DNA of 64,000 bases from JADJPO01 sp046330955. GTDB lineage: Bacteria > Actinomycetota > Actinomycetes > Actinomycetales > Kineosporiaceae. The stretch covers positions 124,001 through 188,000 of the forward strand of contig JAXLRT010000003.1 of assembly GCA_046330955.1 (NCBI GenBank), in the 5' to 3' direction. Every line of letters begins with the position of its first letter. Position 1 is the stretch's first letter. Below are positions 33,367 through 42,824 of the stretch, one piece after another. Under the pieces are notes generated by a model. It saw nothing but the letters and a program-made list of their open reading frames with translations, searched no databases and had not been told where the DNA came from. A program made the position numbers and the translations under genes.

Positions 33367-34326
33367 TCAGCCCACCCGGGCCAGGTCGGCGGCCCCGACC
33401 AGCCCGGCCTCGGGCCCCAGCGCCGCGCGCACGATGCGCGGTTCGGGGCGGAACCCGCGCCCGGTCAGCACCCGGCGGAAGGAGTCGCGCGCCGGACGCA
33501 GCAACAGCTCACCGGCATCCGAGACGCCCCCACCGATGACGAACATGCCCGGGTCGAGGGCGGCGGCGAGGTTGGCCAGACCCACGCCGAGCCAGCGACC
33601 GACCTCTTCGAACAACTCGATCGCCAACGGGTCGCCGTCCCGGGCGGCATCGGTGATCACCGGCCCGACCAGGGCGTCGATGTCGCCGCCGACCCGCTCC
33701 ATCATCGGCACCGCGACCGGTGAGCCGGCTCGGGCGAGTTCGCGGGCCTCACGCCCGAGCACGTTGCCCGAGGCGTACTGCTCCAGGCAGCCCCGGTTGC
33801 CGCACTCGCAGCGCTGCCCCTCGGGGACGACGATCATGTGGCCGAACTCGCCTGCCATGCCGTGCTTGCCCCGCTGCACCCGGCCGTCGAGCACGATCCC
33901 GCCGCCGATACCGGTGCCCAGGGTGACGCAGACCAGGTGGGTCTCGCCGCGCCCGGCCCCGAACCGCCACTCGGCCCAGGCCGCGGCGTTGGCGTCGTTC
34001 TCGACCACCACCGGCAGCGACACCGCCTCGGCCACCGCCGCGCGCAACGGTTCGTTGCGCCAGGCCAGGTGCGGGGCGAACAGCACGCGGGAGCGGTCGG
34101 CGTCCACGAACCCCGCCGCGCCGATGCCCACCGCGCCGATCTCGTGCTCGGCCCGCAACTGCTCGACCACCTCGACGATGGTGTCCTCGACCGCCTTCGG
34201 ATCGCGCGAGGGCGTCAGGCGGCGCGCCCGAGCCAGCACCTGACCTTGTGAATCCACTACTCCGGCAGCCACTTTGGTGCCGCCGATATCGACACCGATG
34301 GCCAATCGGTCGGGCAGCGGGCTCAC
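33367..34326 (-). CDS. ROK-family glucokinase, paralogue 1
   Basis: A 319-residue ROK kinase. GVDIGGTKVAAG is the ATP motif, ENDANAAAWAEW contains the catalytic Asp, and the zinc site is CECGNRGCLEQYASG with the upstream His of GEFGHM. This build matches the actinobacterial ATP-dependent glucokinase GlkA, which also mediates carbon catabolite control in Streptomyces. GTG 34326 overlaps the stop of the second ROK gene by 4 bases. Glucose is the likely substrate; other hexoses remain possible. Confidence 0.87.
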   Translation of the reverse strand: MSPLPDRLAIGVDIGGTKVAAGVVDSQGQVLARARRLTPSRDPKAVEDTIVEVVEQLRAEHEIGAVGIGAAGFVDADRSRVLFAPHLAWRNEPLRAAVAEAVSLPVVVENDANAAAWAEWRFGAGRGETHLVCVTLGTGIGGGIVLDGRVQRGKHGMAGEFGHMIVVPEGQRCECGNRGCLEQYASGNVLGREARELARAGSPVAVPMMERVGGDIDALVGPVITDAARDGDPLAIELFEEVGRWLGVGLANLAAALDPGMFVIGGGVSDAGELLLRPARDSFRRVLTGRGFRPEPRIVRAALGPEAGLVGAADLARVG

Positions 34327-35282
34327 GGCACACGCGCCAGGTCGGCGGCGCCGATCAGGCCGGCATCGTTGCCCAGCGCCGCCGACACGATCCGCAGCCG
34401 CGGGCGGTGGCCGGCCCCGGTCAGGTGCTCGGCGTAGGCCTGCCGAGCGGGATCGAGCAGCAGGTCGCCGGCCTGGCTCACGCCACCGCCGATCACCACC
34501 ACCTCCGGGTCGAGCACATCGGCCAGGTCCGCGATGCCCTCACCGAGCCATCGACCCACCTCGGCCAACGCCTCGCACGCCACCGGATCCCCCTGCCGAG
34601 CCGCCTCGGTGATCATCGTGCCGCGGATCTGCGCGGCGTCCCCGTCGGCCAGGGCCAGCAACACCCGTCCGGCGGCCGGGTCGGCAGCGACCAGCTCGCG
34701 CGTGCGCCGCACCAGCGCGCTGCCGGAGGCGTACTGCTCCCAGCACCCCCGCTTGCCGCAACCACACAGCAGGCCACCGGGCACCATGCGGACGTGGCCG
34801 AATTCGCCGGCGCCACCGAAGGCCCCTCGCACCAGGCGGCCGTCGAGCACGATGCCGCCGCCGAGGCCGGTGCCCACGGTGATCATCAGGACGTCGGCCG
34901 AGCCCTGCCCGGCGCCGAACCGCACCTCACCCCACGCCGCCGCATTGGCATCGTTCTCGACCACCACGCGCAGCCCCACCCGGGCACCCACGGACTCGCG
35001 CAGCGGTCGATGACTCACCGACAGGTTCGGCGCGAAGCGCACCAGCGAACGCTTCTCGTCGACGAAACCCGCCACCGCCAGGCCGACGGCGGCCACCGGG
35101 TGACGGCCGGACAACTCGATCACGGCGTCACCGATCCGCTGCTCCAACGCCTGCGGATCGTGCGGCGGCGTGGGCAACCGCACCATCTCGATCACCGTGC
35201 CGTCCGCGGCGACCACGCCCGCAGCGATCTTGGTACCGCCGACATCGACGCCGATCGCGGCGTCCGAGCGCTGGGGGTTCAT
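34323..35282 (-). CDS. ROK-family glucokinase, paralogue 2
   Basis: A 319-residue ROK kinase in tandem with the previous one. It has GVDVGGTKIAAG, ENDANAAAWGEV and the zinc motif CGCGKRGCWEQYASG, so all catalytic and metal residues are present. The two proteins have equal length and are clearly homologous but quite diverged, implying an old duplication. ATG 35282 overlaps the stop of the upstream DUF5304-like gene (ATGA); an upstream ATG at 35297 is less likely. Both copies seem functional. Confidence 0.87.
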   Translation of the reverse strand: MNPQRSDAAIGVDVGGTKIAAGVVAADGTVIEMVRLPTPPHDPQALEQRIGDAVIELSGRHPVAAVGLAVAGFVDEKRSLVRFAPNLSVSHRPLRESVGARVGLRVVVENDANAAAWGEVRFGAGQGSADVLMITVGTGLGGGIVLDGRLVRGAFGGAGEFGHVRMVPGGLLCGCGKRGCWEQYASGSALVRRTRELVAADPAAGRVLLALADGDAAQIRGTMITEAARQGDPVACEALAEVGRWLGEGIADLADVLDPEVVVIGGGVSQAGDLLLDPARQAYAEHLTGAGHRPRLRIVSAALGNDAGLIGAADLARVP

Positions 35283-35809
35283 GTGATCGTGATCCATTCG
35301 GCGACAGGGATTTCCACGACGGCAGGGGCGTCGTCCGGCTCTGTTCCGGGCGCAGTGCGCGGCGCTGACCCGGCGGCCCCGGCCGCCGGCCCCGCGGCGC
35401 CCTGCGCGTCCGACGCGTCGTCCGGCGAGGCGTCCGGCGCGGCGTCCGTTGTGGCACCCGCCGAACTCGTCCCGGCGGCACTCGGTGCGGTGTTCGGCAT
35501 CGCCGCGAGCATCTCGCGGGCCGAGTCGGCCAGCTCCGAGACGATGGTGCCCAGGTTGGCCACCACGTCGGGGCGCAGCAACCGGACGATGTCCAGCAGC
35601 TGGCACACCGGGCAGGCCCGGCAGGACGAGGCCAACGGGTCGCCCGCCGAACGGCCTCCCACCTCGTGGTCGGCCTCCCGCTGCGCGGCCTCGACCGACT
35701 CGCGCAGCGACGCGACGAGCCGGGCCGCCTCGGCGGCCAGCGCGCGAGCGGCCTCCCGAGGGTTGTCGGCCGGATCGGTGCCGTGCGGGTGATCGGTGGG
35801 CTCGGTCAT
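35279..35809 (-). CDS. DUF5304-like Cys-motif protein
   Basis: A 176-residue protein. The first half is helical and carries SCRACPVCQLLDIVRLLRP (about residues 61-79), a CxxCPxC motif seen in actinobacterial DUF5304 proteins and likely to bind metal. The second half is Ala/Asp/Ser-rich and probably disordered, ending in VVEIPVAEWITIT. Function is unknown. It sits between the ArsA-like ATPase and the ROK genes and overlaps the latter. GTG 35815, overlapping the ATPase stop, is an alternative start. Confidence 0.7.
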   Translation of the reverse strand: MTEPTDHPHGTDPADNPREAARALAAEAARLVASLRESVEAAQREADHEVGGRSAGDPLASSCRACPVCQLLDIVRLLRPDVVANLGTIVSELADSAREMLAAMPNTAPSAAGTSSAGATTDAAPDASPDDASDAQGAAGPAAGAAGSAPRTAPGTEPDDAPAVVEIPVAEWITIT

Positions 35810-35811
35810 GG

Positions 35812-36948
35812 TCACCCCCGCCACAACGCGGGGTCGGGTTCGAAGTCCACGGTGAGCGCCTGCCGGCCGGGGACGTCGTCCACCAACCGCGCGCCGACGA
35901 CCCGGCAGCGGCGCAGCGCACTCGACAGCGTGATCACCCGGGCGTGGCCGCCGAGGCGCACCACCAGGTCGTCCCCCAACCGCGCCGCGGCGAGGGACTC
36001 GCGGGTGGCCGAGGGCAGTTGCACGGTCAGCTCGAACCGGTTGCCGTCGCGGCCGACGGCCACCGGCTCGGGGCCGGGCAGCGGCGCGACGATCGCCGCC
36101 AGATCGGGCTGGGCCAGCGCGCCGAAGGCCGCCAGCGCGTCCGGGCCGACGGGTCCGGGGGGTGAGGTCACCTCGGGCAGGTGGTGTTCGGGCACCCCCG
36201 CCAGGGCGGCGTCGGGCCGGACGCCGTCCGAACGGTTGACCACGACGGCCTCGACCCGCAGCCCGTGCACCGCCAGCCGCGGCAGGGCACGCCGCACCCG
36301 GCGCCCGGCCAGCCGCCCCGGCCCGGTGACCACGCGCACCGACGTGGTCGGCTGCTCCCACCGCTCGGCCAGCGCGCCGAGCAGGGCGACGGTCCGGTCG
36401 ACGGCGGCGACCAGGGGGTCGGCCGGCAGCGTCATGGCCCGGTCGACCCGTCGTCCGACCGAGACCATGTACCGAGCGCCGGTCGCCACGGCGTCCGCGG
36501 CGGCCAGCAGGCGCAGCGCACGCTCGATCGGGCCGAGATCGACCACCACGAGATCGTGCTCGGACAGCTCGTCGTCGAGTGCTCGGGCCAAGGCGGTCAG
36601 CGCCGCGAGTTCATCCAGGCCGGGCATCCGGCCGGCCACGTCCGGCGGCATCGGGTCGAGCCCCAGCTGGTCGAGCAGCCCTCCGGTATGGGCCGCGCCG
36701 AGCAGCGCGGTGATCTCGGGCAGCCCGCCCAGCACCCGCACCGGCAGCCTGCCGTCCACCGGATCGAGCAGGTCCGCGGTGGCCGCGGTCCCGTGGTCCG
36801 GCAGGTCGAGCACATCGAGCAGCGCCTCGGCGGATTCCACGGTCAACAGTGCGGTCCGGACGCCGCCCCGGGCGGCGTGCAGCGCGACGGCCGCGGCCAC
36901 GGTGGTGGTCCCCGAACCCCCGGTGCCGGTGAACAGGAGCAGGCGCAA
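35812..36948 (-). CDS. ArsA/GET3-like ATPase with degenerate P-loop
   Basis: A 378-residue protein with the ArsA/GET3 fold, at the position of Rv2184c. The deviant P-loop should read KGGVGKTT, but here residues 8-16 are GTGGSGTTT: both lysines are threonine (Thr9, Thr14). DLVVVDLGP near residue 130 retains a Walker-B-like Asp, and the family's C-terminal part resembles a small beta domain. ATP hydrolysis may be weak or absent, so a scaffold or nucleotide sensor role is possible. It starts 3 bases after the SRPBCC gene and is part of the same operon. Confidence 0.8.
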   Translation of the reverse strand: MRLLLFTGTGGSGTTTVAAAVALHAARGGVRTALLTVESAEALLDVLDLPDHGTAATADLLDPVDGRLPVRVLGGLPEITALLGAAHTGGLLDQLGLDPMPPDVAGRMPGLDELAALTALARALDDELSEHDLVVVDLGPIERALRLLAAADAVATGARYMVSVGRRVDRAMTLPADPLVAAVDRTVALLGALAERWEQPTTSVRVVTGPGRLAGRRVRRALPRLAVHGLRVEAVVVNRSDGVRPDAALAGVPEHHLPEVTSPPGPVGPDALAAFGALAQPDLAAIVAPLPGPEPVAVGRDGNRFELTVQLPSATRESLAAARLGDDLVVRLGGHARVITLSSALRRCRVVGARLVDDVPGRQALTVDFEPDPALWRG

Positions 36949-36951
36949 CGC

Positions 36952-37395
36952 TTATCCCTCGACCCGCTTCTTGAGCGCCCCCAGGGCGGTGTCGATGATC
37001 GTCTTCTCCGCCTTGCGGCGCAGCATGCCCAGCATGGGCATCCGCAGTTCGACCGAGAGTTGATAGGTGACCTCGGTGCCGCCGTCGACCTCACGCAAGC
37101 GGTAGGCGCCGTCCATCGCCTTGAGCATGCCTGCCTGCACCAACGTCCACGACACCGTGCCGGAGCCGTCCTCGACGACGTCCCAGGTGTAGGCCAATGT
37201 GTAGGTGTCCTTGACCGCCCCGGCATCCAGGCTGAACCGGACCTGCTCGGCCCAGCCGCCGTCGTCCTCGGAGAGCACCTCGGCAGAGCGCACCTCGCCG
37301 GTCCACTCGGGGTAGGCCTCGAAGTCGGCGATCACGTCGAGCACCTCGGCCGGGGCGGCAGCGACGACGATGCTCGACTCGGTGCGGTCGGCCAT
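36952..37395 (-). CDS. SRPBCC/polyketide-cyclase-like protein
   Basis: A 147-residue START-like (SRPBCC) protein of the actinobacterial coenzyme Q-binding/cyclase group, matching Rv2185c in position. FEAYPEWTGEVRSAEVL (residues 25-41) and the final helix with LGALKKRVEG are typical. It probably binds a lipid-like ligand in a cavity; the partner may be the ArsA-like protein encoded next. GAGAGG lies upstream of ATG 37395, and a TAGCCT box at 37424-37429 suggests a short leader. First gene of the operon running down to 32658. Confidence 0.85.
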   Translation of the reverse strand: MADRTESSIVVAAAPAEVLDVIADFEAYPEWTGEVRSAEVLSEDDGGWAEQVRFSLDAGAVKDTYTLAYTWDVVEDGSGTVSWTLVQAGMLKAMDGAYRLREVDGGTEVTYQLSVELRMPMLGMLRRKAEKTIIDTALGALKKRVEG

Positions 37396-37426
37396 GGTGT
37401 GCCCTCTCAGATCGGCTGCCCGCAGG

Positions 37427-37813
37427 CTACCCGGAGAGCACCTGACCGAGCACCCACATGCCGGCGAGCAGGGCCACCACCCCGATCAGGAATCCGACCA
37501 CGGCGAGCGCCGCCTGGCGGGCAGGCCCGCGCACGAATCGGCCCAGACCGGGGATCGACCCGCCCGACTCCTGCGCGGCGAGTCGGCCCACCAGGTCGTC
37601 GAGGACCTCCTCCGGCAGGGTGCCGCCGGTCAGGGTGGCGGCACTGAGCGGCTCGGCCCGCCGCGGGGCGGGGTTCGGGGCAGGGTTCGAGGGCTGACCG
37701 GCAGGCGGTGTCGAGGCGTGCTGGGGCTGCCGCGTCAGCGACTGGAGGCACTGACCGCACCAGGTGGCGTCGGCGGGCACTCGGGCCCCGCAGGACGGGC
37801 AACGAGGGGTCAC
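37427..37813 (-). CDS. zinc-ribbon membrane protein
   Basis: A 128-residue protein. An N-terminal zinc ribbon CPSCGARVPADATWCGQC (residues 5-22) is followed by a Pro-rich linker, an amphipathic stretch, and one membrane span near the C-terminus (about residues 104-124). Function is unknown. GTG 37813 starts the ribbon at residue 5; longer in-frame starts reach 37900. It is divergent from the giant protein at 37957. Confidence 0.7.
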   Translation of the reverse strand: MTPRCPSCGARVPADATWCGQCLQSLTRQPQHASTPPAGQPSNPAPNPAPRRAEPLSAATLTGGTLPEEVLDDLVGRLAAQESGGSIPGLGRFVRGPARQAALAVVGFLIGVVALLAGMWVLGQVLSG

Positions 37814-37956
37814 GGCGCTGCCATCGACCGCCGGGCGGGTCGGCTTGAGCACGATCACGCCCGCAAAGAGCCGGAGTCGGGTCCGCCGGCAGCGACGCAC
37901 GAGCGGCCCGAGGGATGCAATGATGCACGGCAGCGAGGAAGGGAGGGTGCTGGGCC

Positions 37957-40900
37957 GTGGCTCGCCTGCTCGTGGTGTCTCGATCCATGGCTCTGGCCAT
38001 GCGCCTCGCAGACGTTCACGACGTCGTGGAGCACCCCGTCGAGGCCATCGACGACATCTCCCTGCACGGTGACATCGACGCCGTGGTGCTGGACGTCGGA
38101 GAGCCGCACGCCGCGATCCACGCCCTCGACCGGTTGCGCGCCTCGGGCGACACCGCTCCGGTGCTGATCGTCTCCGGCTATCAGCCGGCCTGGGCCAGCC
38201 TGGTCTCGGTCGATCTGCCGGACGTCGTCGTGGTGCCGCTGCCGATCACTCGCGCCGCCCTGCTCGAGGGCGTCTCCGAACTCACCGGACGCCGGCCGGC
38301 GCCCCGGTCGGCGGGCCGCTCCGGGGCCTCGCCCACGCCGGTGGGCTGGCGGGAACCACCCACCTGGACCCAGTCGCCGGCGCATCCGGCGGCCACCCCG
38401 GCCACGGATCGTCCTCCCGGCTGGGGGGAACTCGCGGCCTGGGCACAACCCACCTCCCGACCGGCCGCGCTCGACCGTCCCGACGAGGACACCGAGCCGG
38501 ACGCCGCCTTCTCCCCCGAGCGGGAACCCGACCCGGGCCGCGCCGGCGGACCGGCGGCCGAATCGGACGCCGAGGCGTGGCAGCCCCCGGCGACGGCGTC
38601 CGCACCCGGGGCACCCGAGGTGGCGCAGCAGAACGAACCGCCGGTCGAGGCGCAGCCCGAACCGGAACCCGAGACCAGCGCCGCCGCGACTCCCCTGTCG
38701 CCGGCCGAAGAGGCCGACCTGGAGTGGCTGCGGTTGCTGGCACCACCCACCGCGACCTCGTCGCGGTCCCCCGGGGCGGGGTCGGACGACCTCGCCGCCC
38801 CCTTCTCCTTCGACGACGCGACCGGCGACGAGGTTGATCGCGTCGGTGACGCGGTACCCGATGAGGTGCCGGCCGACTGGTGGTCCGGCCCCTCGGACGA
38901 CGTCCAAGCCGGTACCCCTCGGGCAAACGACAACCGGGACAACGGGATCCGGGAGATCCCGGTGCGGCCACCGGAACCGGTGCTGCCGCCCGCGTCGGAG
39001 GGCCGTCACGACGCGTTGGTTCAGCCCTTGCTCGGACCGTCGGCCGCCGCCGACGAGGTCACCGCCCCGGCCCCCCCGGCCCCGGAACCGGGCGCGCATC
39101 GCCGCCGGGGTTCGGGTGGCTCGATCTGGGTTCCCTGGCGTCGGCGTTCCTCGCCACCGGAGGATGACGACGCCGCCGGTGAGCCGCCGACACCGTGGCC
39201 GTCGTTGTCGCAGGGCGCCGGTAGCGAACCGCTCGAGGCCAGCTCGCTCGACGACCGCCCGCAGCCGATCGACGACCCGCTGGTCACCGAACCGCCGGGC
39301 ACACGGCCACCGGACGACGACGAGCGGTTCGAGGCCGCCGTGTTCACCGCTGCCGAGGAGCCGCGGCCGTTCGCCCCGCCGGTCGACTGGCCGTCCTTCA
39401 CCCCACCCGCCGCCGTGGCCTCGCCGCCGCCACTGCCACCGGTGCTGCCACCGGTGCACGTCGACCAGCAACCGCCGCCGCTGCTACAGCCTCCCCCGTT
39501 GCCCGTGGCCGAGCCGGCGGCCGTGGCTCACCCGCAACCTCCCACGGCGGCCGCCGCCGCACCGCCGCCACCCGAAACCCAACCGTCGCCACCCGAAACC
39601 AAGCCGCCGGCGCTGCCGCCGCGGGCGAGCGTCGCGCCGGTGTTGCGGCTCGGATCGACCGACACCCGGTCGCTGATCCTGCCGTATGGCCTTCCGGACG
39701 CCGCCGGACGCGGCGCCGAGGGCTCAGGTGACCCGGACGACTGGGCGGCCCAGAACTTCGACTGGTGGGGTCCTCGCCCGCGCGCCGTCCCGCTCGATCG
39801 GCTGCCGGCCTCGCCCGCTGCGGCGGACACCACGGCGGCGGATGCGACGTCCCCCGAACCGGTCGATGAGCCGGACCGGTCGGATCCGCCGGACCAGTCG
39901 GAGCCGGCGGAGCCGACGCAGCCGGATCGGCAGGGCGCGGACCCCGTCGATGCCGCCCCGGCCACCCCGGCGGACGACGTCCAGCAGACGCCGCTCGCGT
40001 CGTCCCCGGTCGAATCGGACGGCGAAACAGCCGAACCGCGGTCGGCCCGCGACGCCCAGGTCGTCGCGCCGAAGGTCATCGCACCGACGCTCGAGGAACC
40101 GCAGGCGCCCACCGAGACCGCGCCGGCGGCGTCCGTTCGGCCACCGATGCCGGTGGCCGAACCGGTGGCCGAGCCGCTCGTCGAGCGCGTCGCGACCCTG
40201 TCGGACGACGCGAGCACCGCAGCGGATGCCGAGGACACGACCGGCGCGAACGTCGAGGCCGAGGCCATTGCCGCCCAGGAACCCGAGCTCGAACCAGCGC
40301 CCGAACCGGAGCCTGACCGAGAAGGTGACGAGGAACCCGACGAGGAACCCGAGGCGGCGAGCCCGCGAATCGTCCGGCCCTCCCCCGTCGTCCCGGTGGC
40401 GCCTGCCGCCGGGCCCGACGTCGATCTGCGCAGGGACCCGCCGCCGAGCACCTCGGTACCCACCGTCCTGCTGCCGGTGTTGGGCACCGTGGCCGCTACC
40501 CGCACCGTGCCGGCGCCCGCCCGCACCACCCGCATCGGACCCTCGGGACATCCGTTGGCCCCGGTGGTGACCACCTCGCTGGTCAGCCTGGTGGCCCAGC
40601 TCACCGAACGTTCCGGTGACCTGTACGGCGTGGCCGACACCGCTCAGGCGCTGGCGGACGAGATCGTCGAACGGGCCGAGGCCGATGCCGCCGCAGTGCT
40701 GGTGCCCGACGGCGGGGTGTGGCGCGTCAGCGGCGGCGTGGGATTGCGACCGCTCGAGCGTCGGCTGGTGCTGGACGCCTCACACTGGCTGATCTCCGAG
40801 ATCGCCATGGGCGGCCGGGCGCTCCTGGTCGAGGACGCCGACGGGCTACGGCCGAAACTGGCCGGTGCCCCGCTGGCGGCGTGGCGCCACCTGCTCGCCG

Positions 40901-41091
40901 TCCCGGTTCCCGGGGTGCGGGCGGCCGTCGTCCTGGCCCGCGGGTACGAGGCCGGTCAGTTCGGCGAGCCGGACCTCAATGCGGTGGTCGAGCCCATCCG
41001 CGACGGGGCTGCACTCCTGCAGACGGCGCTGCAGATCCGCCACCTGGCGCGACTGCTGGCACCACTGCGTGAAATCGATTCGTCGCACTGA
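37957..41091 (+). CDS. pseudo-receiver/disordered/GAF giant protein
   Basis: A 1044-residue protein. Residues 1-112 look like a response-regulator receiver: Asp46 (AVVLDVGEP) matches the phosphoacceptor position, but the acidic pair is replaced by VSRS and the conserved Lys by Pro in VVVPLPIT, so phosphorylation is doubtful. Residues 115-850 are Pro/Glu/Ala-rich, strongly acidic and almost surely disordered. The last 180 residues form a GAF-like sensor domain with VSLVAQLTERSGDLYGVAD at its start. GGAAGGGAGGG lies 9 nt before GTG 37957. It precedes the histidine kinase by 30 bases and may tether or regulate it. No known family name found. Confidence 0.78.
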   Translation: MARLLVVSRSMALAMRLADVHDVVEHPVEAIDDISLHGDIDAVVLDVGEPHAAIHALDRLRASGDTAPVLIVSGYQPAWASLVSVDLPDVVVVPLPITRAALLEGVSELTGRRPAPRSAGRSGASPTPVGWREPPTWTQSPAHPAATPATDRPPGWGELAAWAQPTSRPAALDRPDEDTEPDAAFSPEREPDPGRAGGPAAESDAEAWQPPATASAPGAPEVAQQNEPPVEAQPEPEPETSAAATPLSPAEEADLEWLRLLAPPTATSSRSPGAGSDDLAAPFSFDDATGDEVDRVGDAVPDEVPADWWSGPSDDVQAGTPRANDNRDNGIREIPVRPPEPVLPPASEGRHDALVQPLLGPSAAADEVTAPAPPAPEPGAHRRRGSGGSIWVPWRRRSSPPEDDDAAGEPPTPWPSLSQGAGSEPLEASSLDDRPQPIDDPLVTEPPGTRPPDDDERFEAAVFTAAEEPRPFAPPVDWPSFTPPAAVASPPPLPPVLPPVHVDQQPPPLLQPPPLPVAEPAAVAHPQPPTAAAAAPPPPETQPSPPETKPPALPPRASVAPVLRLGSTDTRSLILPYGLPDAAGRGAEGSGDPDDWAAQNFDWWGPRPRAVPLDRLPASPAAADTTAADATSPEPVDEPDRSDPPDQSEPAEPTQPDRQGADPVDAAPATPADDVQQTPLASSPVESDGETAEPRSARDAQVVAPKVIAPTLEEPQAPTETAPAASVRPPMPVAEPVAEPLVERVATLSDDASTAADAEDTTGANVEAEAIAAQEPELEPAPEPEPDREGDEEPDEEPEAASPRIVRPSPVVPVAPAAGPDVDLRRDPPPSTSVPTVLLPVLGTVAATRTVPAPARTTRIGPSGHPLAPVVTTSLVSLVAQLTERSGDLYGVADTAQALADEIVERAEADAAAVLVPDGGVWRVSGGVGLRPLERRLVLDASHWLISEIAMGGRALLVEDADGLRPKLAGAPLAAWRHLLAVPVPGVRAAVVLARGYEAGQFGEPDLNAVVEPIRDGAALLQTALQIRHLARLLAPLREIDSSH

Positions 41092-41121
41092 GTATCCAAG
41101 TTCGCCCCGTCGGGGGGCGAG

Positions 41122-42777
41122 GTGTGGCAGATTACCCACGTGCGAGCACGGCGCTGGCGAGGAGTGGCGACCACTGCCACCTCCTGGGCGGTGGCGGGCA
41201 GGGTCCTGGCCATCGTCTTCGGCGCCGCGGTGACCGCGGCGGCCGGACGGCCCCGCGCCGGCTTCGCGATCGCCGTCCTGTTCGTGCCGGTCGCCGTCAT
41301 CGGCACCCTGCCTCCGGGCGAGCGCCGCATGGAGCGGTGGCAACCGGTGGCCGAGATCTTCGCCGCGGCCACCCTGGTGGCCGCGCTGGCGCCGTCCGGA
41401 GCGGCATTCGTGCCCTACCTGCTGCTGCCGCTGGTGCAGGCCGGACTGCGCGGCGGACCGATGGTGGTCGCCATCGCCTTCACCACCGGTGCCGCGGCGC
41501 TGGGCGTGATCACCGCCCTGGAGCCGGCCATCGACGCCGGCGGCTCACCACTGACGCGTCCGCTGCTCTGGCTGCCGCTGCTGGGCGCGGCCGGGGCCAC
41601 CTCGGCCTGGGCGCGACGGGTGCTACAGGTCGAGCGACCGGTGATGGAACCGGCCTATGCCGACGCCCACCGGCTGCTGTCGGAGCTGAACCTGGTCGCC
41701 CGCCAGCTGAGCCTGGGTCTGGACCCGCACACGCTGGCCACCGCCCTGGTGGAGGAGCTGCAGGGCCTGGCCGTCGGCGCGCGCGCCACCGTGCTGGTGC
41801 GCTCGGCGGCCGGTCGCTTCGTCCCGGTGGTCGGTGACCCCCCGAATCCGTTGACCGAGTCGGTCGTGCTCGACACCTGGGTCGCCGCCGATCTGGTGCG
41901 GCGGGGCCGCAGCGGGGTCACCGTACTGGGACTGCCCGTGCTGATGGGCGAGCGCGTGGTGGCCGTCGTGGTGCTGGCCGATGCCACCGGCGCCCAGTCC
42001 CTCGGGGACGAGTCCGTGGCCGCCTGCCGGGCCGCGATCGCCCAGGCCGGCCCCCGCCTGGCCTCGGCCCTGCTCTTCGACGACGTCCGGCGGCTGGCCA
42101 CCGTGGACGAGCGCCACCGGCTCGCGCGCGAGATCCACGACGGCATCGCGCAGGACATGGCCTCGGTGGGCTATCAGATCGACGACATCGCCAGCGACGC
42201 CCCCGCCGAGGTGGCCACCCGACTGCACGCCCTGCGCGAGCACCTCACCACCCTGGTGGCCGAGCTGCGCCTGAGCATCTTCGACCTGCGCGCCGGGGTG
42301 GACGAGGCCGTGGGCCTGGCCCGAACCCTGTCGGACTATGTGCAGCGGGTGGCCACGCAAGCCGGCCTGGTGGTGCACCTGTCCACCGACGAATCGCCCC
42401 ACCGGCTGCCGCTGGCCACCGAGGTGGAGCTGTTGCGCATGGTGCAGGAAGCCGTCACCAACGTGCGGCGTCACGCCGATGCCCACAACCTCTGGCTCAC
42501 CGTCATGGTCGACCCCCCGAGAGCCCGGGTCATGGTCGCGGACGACGGCTGCGGCCTGTCGGCACCACGGCCGGACAGCATGGGCATCACCGGCATGAAG
42601 GAACGCGCCACCCGGATCGGGGCCAGCCTGACCGTGCGCGACCGGGTCGAGGGCGATCCCGCCCTCCCCGGCGACAGCGGGTCCCGCGGGACCGTCGTGG
42701 ACATCTTGCTCGAACCGAGTAGGTCCACTACCCGGAGTAATGTTGCGATCACGCATACGAGAGGTTCGCGGACATGA
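41122..42777 (+). CDS. membrane sensor histidine kinase
   Basis: A 551-residue HisKA_3-type kinase. About five membrane spans (20-165) are followed by a GAF-like domain (about 185-320), the dimerisation helix with REIHDGIAQDM and phosphoacceptor His339, and a HATPase domain with MVQEAVTNVRRHADA and ADDGCGL. It should phosphorylate the response regulator encoded just downstream. GTG 41122 is the start used; GTG 41140 is possible. It lies 30 bases after the giant GAF protein, so all four genes from 37957 to 43620 probably form one transcript. Confidence 0.9.
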   Translation: MWQITHVRARRWRGVATTATSWAVAGRVLAIVFGAAVTAAAGRPRAGFAIAVLFVPVAVIGTLPPGERRMERWQPVAEIFAAATLVAALAPSGAAFVPYLLLPLVQAGLRGGPMVVAIAFTTGAAALGVITALEPAIDAGGSPLTRPLLWLPLLGAAGATSAWARRVLQVERPVMEPAYADAHRLLSELNLVARQLSLGLDPHTLATALVEELQGLAVGARATVLVRSAAGRFVPVVGDPPNPLTESVVLDTWVAADLVRRGRSGVTVLGLPVLMGERVVAVVVLADATGAQSLGDESVAACRAAIAQAGPRLASALLFDDVRRLATVDERHRLAREIHDGIAQDMASVGYQIDDIASDAPAEVATRLHALREHLTTLVAELRLSIFDLRAGVDEAVGLARTLSDYVQRVATQAGLVVHLSTDESPHRLPLATEVELLRMVQEAVTNVRRHADAHNLWLTVMVDPPRARVMVADDGCGLSAPRPDSMGITGMKERATRIGASLTVRDRVEGDPALPGDSGSRGTVVDILLEPSRSTTRSNVAITHTRGSRT

Positions 42778-42824
42778 CAGACTCGCCGAGCTGGGCTGGC
42801 CACTCGACCAAGGAGACAACGTGA
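42774..42824 (+). other. possible 16-codon coupling ORF
   Basis: ATG 42774 overlaps the kinase stop (ATGA) and the reading frame ends with a TGA that overlaps the regulator start (GTGA), encoding 16 residues. It contains the AAGGAG ribosome site of the regulator near its end. It could couple translation of kinase and regulator across the 43-base gap, or be chance. Confidence 0.3.

Noticed and set aside
37957..41091. CRISPR or tandem DNA repeat in the Pro/Glu-rich stretch
   Set aside because: The repetitiveness is low-complexity codon use (CCG, GAG, GCC) without fixed repeat units or spacers.
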